DNA of 5,253 bases from the NCBI GenBank assembly GCA_031282385.1, contig JAITDV010000455.1, forward strand, positions 1-5,253, written 5' to 3'. This document shows, one piece after another, positions 5,178 to 5,253 of the stretch (positions within the stretch are counted from its first letter, which is position 1; the number at the start of each line of letters is the position of its first letter). Origin of the DNA: Planctomycetaceae bacterium. GTDB taxonomy: Bacteria; Planctomycetota; Planctomycetia; Pirellulales; Thermoguttaceae. The position numbers and the translations under genes were made by a program. The notes under the pieces were generated by a model. The model saw only the letters and a program-made list of their open reading frames with translations, searched no databases and was not told the DNA's origin.

Positions 5178-5253
5178 ATGGTAGCCAACTTGTTCGCGGC
5201 GAGTTCGTTTGAGCATCTGAATGGGGACTCCTTGTCAATTAATTTTGATAATA
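5178..5253 (+). CDS. Possible start of a further gene, cut by the window edge
   Basis: From the ATG at 5178 the frame stays open for 25 codons to the end of the window (MVANLFAASSFEHLNGDSLS and onward). There is no ribosome binding site, and no family can be recognised from so little. The local GC content rises over this stretch, which mildly favours coding. On the opposite strand the same bases contain AAGGAG before an ATG, but that frame closes after 13 codons. Confidence 0.2.
   Translation, partial: MVANLFAASSFEHLNGDSLSINFDN

Overview
The window looks like chromosomal DNA from an AT-rich, Gram-negative-type bacterium of the PVC superphylum, most likely a planctomycete (Phycisphaerae-like). 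This is inferred from the style of the proteins: a ClpC end with the IEDPLSEELL signature, a short FmdB-type zinc ribbon with a GSGFYxTDYR block, a XerD-like recombinase with LADNTLAAYRRD, and a hypothetical protein resembling a family I remember from Planctomycetes. No start codon is preceded by a convincing Shine-Dalgarno sequence. Taxonomy was not tested by any search.

All recognisable genes are on the + strand, separated by long AT-rich gaps. In order: the 3' third of clpC (entering from the left edge), an FmdB-family zinc-ribbon gene, a 355-residue gene of unknown function, a doubtful small ORF, a XerC/XerD tyrosine recombinase (closer to XerD), and a LOG-family nucleoside-monophosphate phosphoribohydrolase. 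The last 298 bases hold a REP/BIME-like inverted repeat and perhaps the first codons of another gene. The genes do not form an obvious pathway or tight operon: protein quality control, a small metal-binding protein, chromosome-dimer resolution and nucleotide salvage or cytokinin-type chemistry sit side by side.

The intergenic DNA is the most unusual part. A roughly 90-100 base element occurs twice in direct orientation, at 1363-1456 upstream of the unknown gene and at 4183-4285 upstream of the LOG gene. Each copy has closing arms that pair with each other and an inner hairpin. Between copies, two base pairs of the hairpin change on both sides so that pairing is kept. A third, partial copy in inverted orientation (2589-2614) starts just after the stop of the unknown gene, so that gene is bracketed by a perfect 15-base inverted repeat. 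The gap before the recombinase holds a 172-base imperfect palindrome (2708-2879) with 67-base arms. The gap after the LOG gene holds a third, unrelated kind of inverted repeat (5003-5072). The region therefore appears rich in small non-autonomous repeats or structured RNAs, with no transposase gene in view.
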